A stretch of DNA of 64,000 nucleotides from Cupriavidus alkaliphilus. GTDB taxonomy: Bacteria > Pseudomonadota > Gammaproteobacteria > Burkholderiales > Burkholderiaceae. A model generated the notes under the pieces. That model searched no databases. It saw only the letters and a list, made by a program, of their open reading frames with translations, and had not been told where the DNA came from. Made by a program: the position numbers and the translations under genes. The stretch lies in NCBI RefSeq assembly GCF_900094595.1, contig NZ_FMAD01000008.1, positions 186,001-250,000 of the forward strand, written 5' to 3'. Below are positions 54,269-62,665 of the stretch, piece after piece (the stretch's first letter is position 1; the number at the start of each line of letters is the position of its first letter).

Positions 54269-55209
54269 ACGTGCGCGACATGGCCCCGGTGGGCTACCAG
54301 CGCATCAACAAGAGCACCGGCAAGCCGGTCGACAAGGAGCATATCGTCAAGGGCTACCAGTACGCCAAGGACGAGTATGTGCTGCTCAACGAGGAGGATT
54401 TCCGCCGGGCCAATGTCGAGGCCACGCAGACCGTGGACATCGTCAGCTTTGTCGATGCCGAGAGCATTCCGCCGTACTACTTCGACACCCCGTATTACCT
54501 TGAGCCCGACAAGCGCGGCGAACGCGGCTATGCGCTGCTGCACGAAACCATGCGCCGCACCGGCAAGGCCGCGCTGGCGCTGGTGGTGCTGCGCGCGCGC
54601 CAGCACCTGGCGGCGATGCTGGTGCACGACGATGCGCTGGTGCTGAACACCATGCGCTTCGCCGACGAGGTGCTGCCGATCGCCGAGCTGCGCCTGCCCA
54701 AGGCCGCCAGCGGCAAGCCCACCGGCGCGCACGCGCGCGAGCTCGAGATGGCCACCAAGCTGGTCGACGACATGACCGAAGACTGGGCCCCGGAGCAATA
54801 CCGCGACACCTACCGCGACGACCTGATGGCGCGCATCGAGGAAAAGATCGAATCCGGCAAGACCCACCAGCTGACCCCGCCCGCGCAAGAGGAAGAAGCG
54901 CCGCGCCAGGGCGCCAAGGTCATCGACATGGTGGCGCTGTTGCGCCAAAGCCTGGGCAAGCGCGGCAAGGGCAAGCAGGAAGACGAGAGCGAGGCAGAAG
55001 CAGAGCCCGCCCCCCGCAAGACCCCTGCGCGGCACGCCGCGGCGCGCAAGCAGCCGGCCGCAAAGCGCGCCAGCGCGACACCGGCCAAGCGCGCGGGCAG
55101 CACCGGCGCAAAGACTGCCGGCACCAAACGCGCGCCCGCCAGGCGCGCGTCGCATGCCCCCGCCGCGCGCAAGAGCGCCGGCACGACCGGCAAGAAGCGC
55201 GCGGCCTGA
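54163..55209 (+). CDS. ku: Ku, DNA end-binding protein
   Basis: 348 residues. Ku core beta-barrel: MSRIIWKGAIAFGLVNIPV, LLDVRDMAPVGYQRINK, IVKGYQYAKDEYVLL, IPPYYFDTPYYLEPD and LAMLV-type bridge, ending near residue 250. A long basic C-terminal tail follows (K/A/R-rich, about 90 residues), as in several proteobacterial Ku proteins, where it aids DNA retention and LigD recruitment. GTG 54163 has AAAGGAGCG before it and gives a start at the conserved SRIIWKG. It is 216 bases from the hybrid kinase stop, and its partner LigD lies 3 kb upstream on the same strand. Confidence 0.95.
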   Translation: MSRIIWKGAIAFGLVNIPVVLRPASRSQSLDLDLLDVRDMAPVGYQRINKSTGKPVDKEHIVKGYQYAKDEYVLLNEEDFRRANVEATQTVDIVSFVDAESIPPYYFDTPYYLEPDKRGERGYALLHETMRRTGKAALALVVLRARQHLAAMLVHDDALVLNTMRFADEVLPIAELRLPKAASGKPTGAHARELEMATKLVDDMTEDWAPEQYRDTYRDDLMARIEEKIESGKTHQLTPPAQEEEAPRQGAKVIDMVALLRQSLGKRGKGKQEDESEAEAEPAPRKTPARHAAARKQPAAKRASATPAKRAGSTGAKTAGTKRAPARRASHAPAARKSAGTTGKKRAA

Positions 55210-55264
55210 CCCGTTTTCCCGGGGCGTGGCGACACTGCGGCAAGAAGAATCCCGCCTGGGTACT

Positions 55265-55288
55265 CCCTCTCCTGCTTGCGGGAGAGGG
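55265..55288. repeat. CCCTCTCC/GGAGAGGG intergenic repeat element
   Basis: CCCTCTCC-TGCTTGCG-GGAGAGGG, an 8-base-pair stem with a GC-rich right flank GCCGGGATGAGGGCGGG. It resembles a common dispersed intergenic repeat of beta- and gammaproteobacteria (CTCTCCCGCTTGCGGGAGAGGG type). It may also serve as a terminator of ku. Confidence 0.6.
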
Positions 55289-55379
55289 CCGGGATGAGGG
55301 CGGGAGCCTCAACGAAGTGAAGCGTCGAAGATGTCAACGGCTGCCCTCACAGCCGTGAGAGCAATCCCCGCTCACTCAC

Positions 55380-55817
55380 TCACCGCGTCGACACCTTCAG
55401 ATTGTCATTCACCGACGTCACCCCCTCGACGCTGCGAATCGTCTTCAACGCCAGGTCATGCTGCTGCTGGGTCGGCACCGTGCCGCTGACTTCCACCGCG
55501 CCCTGCTGCGTCTTCACATGAATGCCGGTGGACTTGAGGTCCTTGGTGCCGAGCAGCCGGGTCTTGATCTTCGTGGTGATGGCGCTGTCCTCGATGCTTT
55601 GCCGGGCCTCGCCGACCCCGGTCACCGCGCTGGTGTCCGGGTCGGGCCGACCGGGCATGCCCGGCGCCGAGTTGACCGGTGCCACCGGCGCATTGTCCGT
55701 CGCGGCGAATATCAGTCCGCTCTTGTCGAGTGCCAGCGCGCTACCGGCGGCCGCTGCCAGTGCCGCCGCCAGCCAGGCCCTGCGCAGAGCGCGCGCGGTG
55801 GTTAGGGAAAATTGCAT
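55380..55817 (-). CDS. Exported BON-domain protein
   Basis: 145 residues. Signal peptide about 1-29 (RRAWLAAALAAAAGSALA) without a lipobox. A linker with PVNSAPGMPGRPDPDTS follows, then one BON domain: EDSAITTKIKTRLLGTKDL, IHVKTQQGAVEVSGTVPTQ and ALKTIRSVEGVTSVNDNLKV. BON proteins such as OsmY act in the periplasm on osmotic and envelope stress. ATG 55817. Its upstream region holds two TTTTACA sequences 19 bases apart, like those before the BON gene at 31623. Convergent with ku. Confidence 0.9.
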   Translation of the reverse strand: MQFSLTTARALRRAWLAAALAAAAGSALALDKSGLIFAATDNAPVAPVNSAPGMPGRPDPDTSAVTGVGEARQSIEDSAITTKIKTRLLGTKDLKSTGIHVKTQQGAVEVSGTVPTQQQHDLALKTIRSVEGVTSVNDNLKVSTR

Positions 55818-55950
55818 GGCGTCCTCCTTGATGGCCCGGCGGGCTCCGCTGCCGGGCTGGCAGCCAGCGCCACGGGTAAGGCATTTTTCAGCAAGCTCCA
55901 TACCTGCCCTGGCCGCCCTTGCCAAGGCCGCCGCACCGAGCCGGCCGCTG

Positions 55951-55976
55951 TGTAAAACGGGCCACGCGTTGTAAAA
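55951..55976 (-). promoter_or_regulatory. TTACA-N14-TTACA element before the exported BON gene
   Basis: On the minus strand, TTTTACA occurs at 55976-55970 and 55957-55951, a 19-base period with N14 between TTACA units, as at 31442-31467. It is 134-160 bases upstream of the BON start. Confidence 0.45.
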
Positions 55977-56104
55977 GCGCCGCGGCGCGCGCGTGGCGCT
56001 TTGCGCGCATCGAGCCGGCCCAGGCGGCGTGGCGGCGCTGTCGTGCTTGGCATGGCGATTGCGAAGCAAGGTCTGCGGCAGTTCGCCGCGTCAAGGAGCT
56101 AGCA

Positions 56105-56389
56105 ATGGGACAGCAGCAACAGCCGGGTCAATCGCAGTCGGGCCAATCGCAATCGGGCCAGAAGCAGCAGGAACAATCGCAAACTGGCCAACGCGGCAGC
56201 CAGCAGCAACCGGGACAACAAGGCGGCGGGCAAATGGGTGACAAGGACCGCATGCAGGACCAACAGCAGCAGCAAGACCGCGGCAGCTCGCAGCCTGGCC
56301 AGCAAAGCGGCCAGCGCAGCGGCCAGCAAGGCGGCCAGGGTGGTCAGCAGGGTGGACAAGGCGGACAAGGCGGACAACGCCAGCAGTAA
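56105..56389 (+). CDS. Gln/Gly-rich low-complexity small protein
   Basis: 94 residues composed almost entirely of Q, G, S with K, D and R: GQQQQPGQSQSGQSQSGQ at the start and repeated QQGGQGG units at the end, with a central MGDKDRMQDQQQQQDRG. No signal peptide. AAGGAGCT lies right before the ATG, a very strong site that supports expression. It has the features of a disordered, condensation-prone or desiccation-type protein. It is divergent from the exported BON gene. Function unknown. Confidence 0.7.
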   Translation: MGQQQQPGQSQSGQSQSGQKQQEQSQTGQRGSQQQPGQQGGGQMGDKDRMQDQQQQQDRGSSQPGQQSGQRSGQQGGQGGQQGGQGGQGGQRQQ

Positions 56390-56477
56390 CACCCAGCCGC
56401 GACAACAAGGCAGCTATCCGGGTATGTGCGTGAGCAACATGCGGTGCTGACGCAGGGGCATACGCCGGAGATTGGCA

Positions 56478-56511
56478 GGCCGGAACCCTGAACGGGGCTC
56501 CGGCCCTTTTT
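56478..56511 (+). terminator. Intrinsic terminator after the Gln/Gly-rich gene
   Basis: GGCCGGA (56478-56484) pairs with TCCGGCC (56499-56505); C and five T follow. It is 90 bases after the stop. Confidence 0.7.
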
Positions 56512-56605
56512 ACGGGTGGGGTGCGGCGGCGCGTTGCGCGCGCAGGTCGCATCCCGTGTATGCTGGCCCTGACCCCATCCCTTTTCGTTCCAGGCAGTTC
56601 CCGCC

Positions 56606-57562
56606 TTGTCCAGCGTCACTGACCCCGCCCCGGGCAGCGCCACGCCGCAGCGCCGCGGCCCGCTGCATCAGCTCTCCGCAAGACTGCGGGAGCAGGCCGG
56701 TGCGCACGTGCGCGCGCTGACCCGCAGCAACTCCGGCCTGCGCCTGGACTATGACAACCCGCCCGGCGACCCTGGCCTGTTCGGTCCGGAAGCGGTCTGC
56801 TGGCGTGTACATGCGGATTTCCCGGCGATGCTGGCCGGCGGCGTCAGCGCACTGCTGCTGCAGACCCTGCATCCGCTGGCATTGGCGGGAGTATGGGACC
56901 ACTCCAGTTTCCGCACCGACATGCAGGGGCGCCTGGGCCGCACCGCGCAGTTCATCGCGGGCACCACCTATGGCAGCCGCGCCGACGCGATGGCGCTGAT
57001 CGAACGCGTGCGGCGCATCCATACCGGCGTGTCCGGCGTGGCGCCGGACGGACGACCCTACGCGGCATCGGACCCCGCGCTGCTGACCTGGGTGCACGTG
57101 GCCGAGGTATCGAGCTTCCTGGCGGGCTACCTGCGCTATGTGGGCCCCCTCGGCGCCGCCGAGCAGGACCGCTATTACGCCGAGGTGGCCCGCATCGCGG
57201 AGTTGCTCGGCGCGGCCGAGGTGCCGCGCTCGCGCGCCGAAGTGGACGCCTATCTCGAATCCATGCGGCCCGCGCTGCTGGCCAGCGAGCGCACCCGCGA
57301 AGTGGTGCGGCTGGTCAGGAAGATGCCGGTGGCCAATCCCTTGCTGCAGCCGGCGGTCAGCATCATGACCGACGCGGGCATCGCGCTGCTGCCGCCATGG
57401 GCGCGCCGCCAGCTCGACCTGGACGGGCCTTCGATCCGCCGCTCCGCGGCGCTGGCCGGCATGCACGTGCTGGCGCCGGCACTGCGCTGGGCGCTTGGCG
57501 CCGGCCTGGCGGCTCGGGCCCGGCGGCGCGTAGCGCGCGGCACGGACCCTCAGACGGGTTGA
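56606..57562 (+). CDS. DUF2236 oxygenase-like (MpaB / rubber-oxygenase family) protein
   Basis: 318 residues of the all-helical DUF2236 (ER-bound oxygenase MpaB / latex-clearing Lcp-like) family. Motifs: FGPEAVCWRVHADFPAMLAGG, LLLQTLHPLALAGVWDHSSF and the RTAQFIAGTTYGSRADAMALI stretch, and DPALLTWVHVAEVSSFLAG with the His that may ligate heme. Family members are b-type heme proteins or oxygenases; the substrate here is unknown. The start is TTG 56606; there is no ATG before the first motif. The gene stands alone, after a terminator and ahead of the long AT-rich region. Confidence 0.8.
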   Translation: MSSVTDPAPGSATPQRRGPLHQLSARLREQAGAHVRALTRSNSGLRLDYDNPPGDPGLFGPEAVCWRVHADFPAMLAGGVSALLLQTLHPLALAGVWDHSSFRTDMQGRLGRTAQFIAGTTYGSRADAMALIERVRRIHTGVSGVAPDGRPYAASDPALLTWVHVAEVSSFLAGYLRYVGPLGAAEQDRYYAEVARIAELLGAAEVPRSRAEVDAYLESMRPALLASERTREVVRLVRKMPVANPLLQPAVSIMTDAGIALLPPWARRQLDLDGPSIRRSAALAGMHVLAPALRWALGAGLAARARRRVARGTDPQTG

Positions 57563-58417
57563 GGGATTCAGGCCGGACAGCCCTGCGAACGACGTGCGCT
57601 GCAGCCGATCAGGCCGATCAGGGCCGATCAGCGAACGCTTCCGGCGAGCAAAGCGGAAATAGCACCAGATTCCCCCGCATTTCAGGGAATCGGGCGTCGG
57701 TGAAGTGGCGTTAAATGTGGCTCGGCATTCCGAACGGCCGGTCAGGTTATTCGACCGCCCGGCCACTGCGCCGCAGAGCGCGATCCAAACGACGCGGGCA
57801 AAAAAGAAGCCCACGCGCGGGGTGCTCGTAGGCTTTCCAGGACTGCTCGAGCCAAACAGCTCTTGTTACGAATATAAACGCGCTTACATGAGGTGTAAAT
57901 CCCGCTTCTATCAGGGGATTCCCCTAGCGCGAAACGCGCACCTTTGCGCTTTTCTGGCATTTTTGCCCCTGAAATCATTTTCAGGACACTTCTTGCAAAG
58001 GCTGGCAAATTCCCGCCAGCCCAATGCCCGCCTGGCCTTGCCGGCCAGGGGCGCGTGTTGCCACGCACCGTCGTGGCGCAACTTCCTACATGAATCTAGA
58101 GTAAAAAGCAATCAAATTAGTAGAGCATTGCCTCTAGATCACGAGCGCCGTACCGTCCGTCAACGCTTGTAAAACTTTGTTACTCTCACCCCTGAAGTAT
58201 TCCCCTTCTCTTCTGGCAGCGCCAACCGCCGGCCATTGCACGACATCGCGGTACCCGCATGCAGGGCCGGGGCTCGACGCAATCCAGGCGGCCAGTCCGG
58301 TCGCCGTTACCGAGAGCGGATGTTTCCCCCGCCGCCCAGGCCGTGCCGCACCCCAGGCCGCCGGCCAACGGACCGTTATCAGCCGCCAGAACCCTTGCGG
58401 GCTCTTCCGGAGTCGTT
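57563..58417. other. 855-base intergenic region, relatively AT-rich, with structured repeats
   Basis: Contains a 15-base dyad TTACATGAGGTGTAA (57884-57898), a hairpin CCTGAAA-TCAT-TTTCAGG (57968-57985), and a nested inverted repeat at 58094-58139. No protein frame with convincing composition was seen. Probably the promoter and long leader of the Hfq-like gene, or an uncharacterised RNA. Confidence 0.55.
58094..58139. repeat. Nested inverted repeat ATCTAGAG...CTCTAGAT
   Basis: ATCTAGAG (58094-58101) and CTCTAGAT (58132-58139) are perfect inverted 8-mers; inside, GCAAT (58108-58112) and ATTGC (58127-58131) pair too, giving a 13-base-pair stem with a six-base bulge TAAAAA and a 14-base loop. 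Confidence 0.65.
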
Positions 58418-58744
58418 GTGAAGAAGAAGGAAATCCGGCCCAGGCAAGCCAGCCGACGGCAACTGCAGTCCCAGCAATTCGCCGCGTACCGCATTACCCA
58501 GTCCCCGGTGATCGTGCACCTGTCCAACGGCGCCCGGCTGCACGGGCTGGTGCTGGCCGCCGACGATTTCGTGCTGCTGCTCGGCCGCGGGCCCGACGAT
58601 ATCCAGCCTACCGTGGTCTACAAGCGCGCCATCTGCCTGGTGACGCCGGCCGATGCACCGGAGGTGATCGGGGTCGCGCCGGAAACGATGGCCGCGCCGG
58701 ATTTCGTGCCGCTTTTTATCCCGCGCACCCGCAAGCGCCGCTAG
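58418..58744 (+). CDS. Hfq-like Sm-fold protein
   Basis: 108 residues. Aligned by eye to Hfq: VIVHLSNGARLHGLVLAADD matches the Sm1 region (VSIYLVNGIKLQGQ type), FVLLLGRGPDD the loop, and VVYKRAICLVTP the Sm2 motif YKHAIS with His replaced by Arg. The N-terminal Q-x-x-F helix is recognisable (LQSQQFAAYRI). It has a basic N terminus (KKKEIRPRQASRR) and a C-terminal tail ending in RTRKRR, both richer in basic residues than Hfq. GTG 58418 with CCGGAG upstream is the start. It lies 225 bases before fliC, so it may bind flagellar mRNAs. The housekeeping hfq is expected elsewhere. Confidence 0.75.
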   Translation: MKKKEIRPRQASRRQLQSQQFAAYRITQSPVIVHLSNGARLHGLVLAADDFVLLLGRGPDDIQPTVVYKRAICLVTPADAPEVIGVAPETMAAPDFVPLFIPRTRKRR

Positions 58745-58846
58745 GCCGGCGACCGGACCGGCACCCGTCCAGACCTCGCCGCCCGTCGCCGTACGGCGCG
58801 TCCCACGTCCCGCCACCACCCCGCGAAACTATCGCGGAGATCACTC

Positions 58847-58873
58847 TAAACCTTTGCCTTGCCCGGTCGATAA
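58847..58873 (+). promoter_or_regulatory. Sigma-28 (FliA) promoter of fliC
   Basis: TAAA (58847-58850), 15-base spacer, GTCGATAA (58866-58873). It matches TAAA-N15-GCCGATAA in all but one base. The distance to fliC ATG is 96 bases. Confidence 0.9.
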
Positions 58874-58969
58874 CCCAAGCAACGGAGGCACTCTACGCCC
58901 TGCAAAGCAGGCCGCCAACGTTACGGCACTAGCCGGAATGCCCAAAACTTTGCATATAGGAGTCGTACC

Positions 58970-60259
58970 ATGGCGCAAGTCATTAACACCAATTCGTTGT
59001 CTCTGATGACTCAGAACAACATGAACGCTTCGCAATCGTCGCTGAACACGGCGATCCAGCGCCTGTCGTCGGGCCTGCGCATCAACAGCGCCAAGGACGA
59101 CGCCGCTGGCCAGGCCATTGCGAACCGCTTCACCGCCAACATCCGCGGCCTGACGCAAGCCCAGCGCAACGCCAACGACGGCATCTCGCTGGCGCAGACC
59201 ACCGAAGGCGCGCTGACCGAAGTCAACAACAACCTGCAGCGTATCCGTGAACTGAGCGTGCAGGCCGCCAACGGCTCGAACTCGGCTTCGGACCTGAAGT
59301 CGATCCAGGACGAAATCTCGCAGCGCCTGTCGGAAATCGACCGCACCTCGCAGCAGACCGACTTCAACGGCGTGAAGGTCCTGTCGGGCAACGCCAAGCC
59401 GCTGACCATCCAGGTTGGCGCCAACGATGGCGAGACCATCACCATCGACCTGAAGCAGATCGATTCGTCGACGCTGGGCCTGAAGGGCTTCAGCCTGAGC
59501 AGCAACGCCCTGAACGTCAGCGAAGCCATCACGCAGACCAACACCGACGGTACGCCGGAAGCTGTCGACCTGTCGTCCGCCGCGACCTCGCTGGGCGTTG
59601 CCGCCAGCAGCCTGAGCCTGCACAACGTCAAGGACGCCGCCGGCGCCCCCACCGCCAACTTCGTGGTCAAGTCGGGCGACGACTACTACGCCGCTTCGGT
59701 GGACGATGCCACCGGCAACGTCGTACTGAACCGTGCCGACCTCGAGTTCACCGATCCGTCCAACGGCGTGACCACCGCGACCGCGCTGGCTAACCAGCTG
59801 GTCAAGGTCGGTGCCGACAGCACCGGCGCCGTGACCGCCTTCGCCACGATCCAGGGCCGCAACTTCGCCGTCGGCGCAGGCGCGCTGGCCAACGGTGGCG
59901 CCGCCCCGACCGACTTCGACAACACCGGCACCGACATCGTCCTGAGCGGCGCTGGCGCCACGGCCGAATTCGCCGGCGCGTCGACCGTTGACCCGCTGAA
60001 GAAGATCGACGCGGCCCTGAAGATCGTTGACGACCTGCGCAGCTCGCTGGGTGCCGTGCAGAACCGCTTCGACTCGACCATCGCCAACCTGGGCACGACC
60101 GTGACCAACCTGTCCTCGTCGCGCTCGCGCATCCAGGACGCTGACTACGCCACGGAAGTGTCGAACATGACCCGCGCGCAGATCCTGCAACAGGCTGGCA
60201 CCTCGGTCCTGGCACAAGCCAACCAGACCACGCAAAACGTGCTGTCGCTGCTGCGTTAA
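58970..60259 (+). CDS. fliC: Flagellin
   Basis: 429 residues. The N-terminal D0/D1 motif AQVINTNSLSLMTQNNMNAS and QRLSSGLRINSAKDDAAGQA and the C-terminal DADYATEVSNMTRAQILQQA to QTTQNVLSLLR are classical. The central D2/D3 region (about 140-340) is variable, containing IDSSTLGLKGFSLSS and the long Ala/Gly/Thr-rich stretch. It forms the filament after export. Sigma-28 promoter and intrinsic terminator flank it, so it is a monocistronic unit; only one flagellin is in the window. AGGAG lies before ATG 58970 (ATAGGAGTCGTACC). Confidence 0.97.
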   Translation: MAQVINTNSLSLMTQNNMNASQSSLNTAIQRLSSGLRINSAKDDAAGQAIANRFTANIRGLTQAQRNANDGISLAQTTEGALTEVNNNLQRIRELSVQAANGSNSASDLKSIQDEISQRLSEIDRTSQQTDFNGVKVLSGNAKPLTIQVGANDGETITIDLKQIDSSTLGLKGFSLSSNALNVSEAITQTNTDGTPEAVDLSSAATSLGVAASSLSLHNVKDAAGAPTANFVVKSGDDYYAASVDDATGNVVLNRADLEFTDPSNGVTTATALANQLVKVGADSTGAVTAFATIQGRNFAVGAGALANGGAAPTDFDNTGTDIVLSGAGATAEFAGASTVDPLKKIDAALKIVDDLRSSLGAVQNRFDSTIANLGTTVTNLSSSRSRIQDADYATEVSNMTRAQILQQAGTSVLAQANQTTQNVLSLLR

Positions 60260-60284
60260 TCCGCACCCGCACACTGGCATACGA

Positions 60285-60311
60285 GGCTGGGCCGCAAGGC
60301 CCGGCCTTTTT
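60285..60311 (+). terminator. Intrinsic terminator of fliC
   Basis: GGCTGGGCC-GCAA-GGCCCGGCC followed by five T: a nine-base-pair stem with one G-T wobble, starting 26 bases after the stop. Confidence 0.92.
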
Positions 60312-60406
60312 GCCAACGCCCAGGAACACGCTGGAGCGTTTCGCAGGCAGACCGCTGCCCGCCAAGCGTTTCAACCTGAACCCGCCACACACCCACGGAG
60401 CACAGC

Positions 60407-60763
60407 ATGGCGCTTCTTCCTACCGTGAACCCGACCGCAGTGCGCCTGCCGTCCGAGATGCCGGCCCACGGCACGACGGCAAGCCCCGCACGCGCCGGCC
60501 TGCGCGCGCCGGACGAAGACGTCGCCAAGGGCCCGGTACAGTCCGGCGCCGCCTCCGCCGCGATCGGCGAGCTGGTCGAAGCGTTCAAGACCACCTCGAT
60601 CGGCCTGCGCTTCGAGATCGATGAAGCCACGCACCGCGTCATCACCAAGGTGGTCGACAAGGAAACCGGCGACCTGATCCGGCAGATGCCCACCGAAGAG
60701 GTGCTGCGCATCGCCCGCGCGATCGACAAGCTGCAGGGGCTGTTCGTCAGCCAGGCAGCCTGA
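60407..60763 (+). CDS. flaG: FlaG-family flagellar protein
   Basis: 118 residues. The conserved C-terminal fold is LRFEIDEATHRVITKVVDKE and ETGDLIRQMPTEEVLRIARAI, after a variable, Pro/Ala-rich N-terminal 45 residues. FlaG affects filament length in several bacteria. It begins the flaG-fliD-fliS-fliT series, 34 bases before fliD. CACGGAG lies before ATG 60407. No sigma-28 promoter was recognised directly upstream, so it may share an upstream or internal one. Confidence 0.92.
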   Translation: MALLPTVNPTAVRLPSEMPAHGTTASPARAGLRAPDEDVAKGPVQSGAASAAIGELVEAFKTTSIGLRFEIDEATHRVITKVVDKETGDLIRQMPTEEVLRIARAIDKLQGLFVSQAA

Positions 60764-60797
60764 GACCTGATCATCAGTTGAAGACGAGAACAATCAC

Positions 60798-62204
60798 ATG
60801 GCAACGATCTCCTCCATCGGTATCGGCTCCAACCTGGACCTGAGCAGCCTGCTGGACCAGCTGCAGAAGGCCGAGCAACTGCCACTGGACGCCATCAACA
60901 CGCAGGCCAAGAGCTACCAGACCAAGCTGTCCGCCTTCAGCCAGGTGCAGAGCGTGCTCGACGCGTACAAGGCCGCGGCCACGAAGCTGTCGAACGCCGC
61001 CACCTTCGGCGCGGTCAAGGCCACGGTCGGCACGCCGGACGTGATGTCGGTCACCACCGCGGCCAATGCCGTGCCGGGCAACTACACCATCACCGTCAAC
61101 ACGCTGGCAACGGCGCAATCGCTGGTGAGCGGCAACGTGGCCGACCAGAAGGCCGCGATCGGCGGCGGCGAGCTGGTGTTCGACTTCGGCGCGGCGCTGG
61201 CCACCGGCGGCGCCCCCGCCAGCACCAAGAAGGTCACCATCCCGGCGGGCTCGTCGCTGGAAGGCATGCGCGACGCCATCAACAAGGCCGGCATCGGCGT
61301 GACCGCCAGCATCGTCAACGACGGCAGCGCCAGCCCGTATCGCCTGGTGCTGACCTCGGACAAGACCGGCACGCAGGCCACCATGCGCGTGTCGTCGACG
61401 GACCCGGCGCTGAACAACGTGGTCGCCTTCGACCCGGCCGCGGCGCCCGCCGCCAACAAGATGGAACAGAAGGTGCCGCCGGCCAACGCGACGCTGAAGA
61501 TCAACGGCATCGACGTGGTCAGCCAGAGCAACTCGGTGGTGGACGCCGCGCAGGGCGTGACCATGAACCTGTCCAAGACCGGCACCACCTCGCTGGTGGT
61601 AACGCGCGACAACGATGCGATCAAGGCCTCGATTCAGGCCTTCGTCACCGCGTACAACAATATCAAGAGCACCGCCAAGTCGCTGACGGCATTCGATGCC
61701 GACGCGGGCACCTCGGCGGCGCTGACCGGCGATGGCACGCTGCGCTCGATCCAGTCGAGCCTGCGCTCGATGCTGGGCGGCGCCATGGACGATGGCAACG
61801 GCGGCAAGATCACGCTGATCGACGTCGGCATCACGTTCCAGAAGGACGGCACCATGAAGCTGGACGATGCCAAGCTGACCAAGGCGCTGAACGACAACCT
61901 CGGCGGCGTCACCTCGCTGTTCTCCAGCACCACCGGCGAGGGCGGCATCGGCAAGCGCGCCACCACCTATATCGAAGGCCTGAGCAAGACCGACGGCGCG
62001 CTGAAGGTGGCGCAGGACGGCATCACCAAGACGCTGAAGGACCTGGAAGACGACTATGACCGCGTCCAGGACCGCGTCACCGCCACCATCGACCGCTACA
62101 AGGCCCAGTTCACGCAGCTGGATCTGGTGGTGGCGCAGATGAACCGCACCAGCAGCTACCTGACGCAGCAGTTCAACGCGCTCAACAGCAGCATCAAGAA
62201 ATAA
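60798..62204 (+). CDS. fliD: Flagellar filament cap protein FliD
   Basis: 468 residues. FliD_N: SSIGIGSNLDLSSLLDQLQK, then ATFGAVKATVGTPDV; FliD_C: LNTLATAQSLVSGN-like region, LDDAKLTKALNDNLGGVTSL and the final VVAQMNRTSSYLTQQFNALN. It caps the growing filament and helps fold FliC. Length is normal. It is followed 34 bases later by fliS, its usual partner operon. ATG 60798. Confidence 0.97.
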   Translation: MATISSIGIGSNLDLSSLLDQLQKAEQLPLDAINTQAKSYQTKLSAFSQVQSVLDAYKAAATKLSNAATFGAVKATVGTPDVMSVTTAANAVPGNYTITVNTLATAQSLVSGNVADQKAAIGGGELVFDFGAALATGGAPASTKKVTIPAGSSLEGMRDAINKAGIGVTASIVNDGSASPYRLVLTSDKTGTQATMRVSSTDPALNNVVAFDPAAAPAANKMEQKVPPANATLKINGIDVVSQSNSVVDAAQGVTMNLSKTGTTSLVVTRDNDAIKASIQAFVTAYNNIKSTAKSLTAFDADAGTSAALTGDGTLRSIQSSLRSMLGGAMDDGNGGKITLIDVGITFQKDGTMKLDDAKLTKALNDNLGGVTSLFSSTTGEGGIGKRATTYIEGLSKTDGALKVAQDGITKTLKDLEDDYDRVQDRVTATIDRYKAQFTQLDLVVAQMNRTSSYLTQQFNALNSSIKK

Positions 62205-62238
62205 CCCGCCGCATCCCACCGCCACGAGGAACCCAGCC

Positions 62239-62664
62239 ATGTTCGCCCGCGCATCCGCCAACGCCTACGCCCAGGTCGGCGTCCAGACCGGTGCCATGAG
62301 CGCCAGCCCGCACAAGCTGATCGCCATGCTGTACGACGGCGCCCGCGCCGCGATCGCGCGGGCCAGGTTCCACCTGGAAGGCGGCAACGTCGCCGAGCGC
62401 GGCAACGCCATCTCCAAGGCCATCGACATCATCGACAACGGCCTGCGCGCCGTGCTCGACCACGACGCCGGCGGCGAGATCTCGGCCAACCTCGAAGCGC
62501 TGTACGAATACATGGTGCGCCGGCTGATGCTGGCCAACCTGCGCAGCGACGCAGCGCTGCTGACCGAGGTCGACGCGCTGCTGGAAAGCCTGGCCTCGGC
62601 GTGGGCGCAGATCGATGACGCGGCCGCCGGGGCGGAGCGGCAACCCGCCTTACAGGACAACTGA
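62239..62664 (+). CDS. fliS: Flagellin export chaperone FliS
   Basis: 141 residues. FliS four-helix core: ANAYAQVGVQTGAMSASPHK, LIAMLYDGARAAIARARFHL, GNAISKAIDIIDNGLRAVLD and ISANLEALYEYMVRRLMLAN. It binds the C-terminal end of FliC in the cytoplasm and prevents early polymerisation. It lies between fliD and fliT with 34 bases and a single base of spacing. ATG 62239 has GAGGAA upstream. Confidence 0.96.
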   Translation: MFARASANAYAQVGVQTGAMSASPHKLIAMLYDGARAAIARARFHLEGGNVAERGNAISKAIDIIDNGLRAVLDHDAGGEISANLEALYEYMVRRLMLANLRSDAALLTEVDALLESLASAWAQIDDAAAGAERQPALQDN

Positions 62665-62665
62665 C

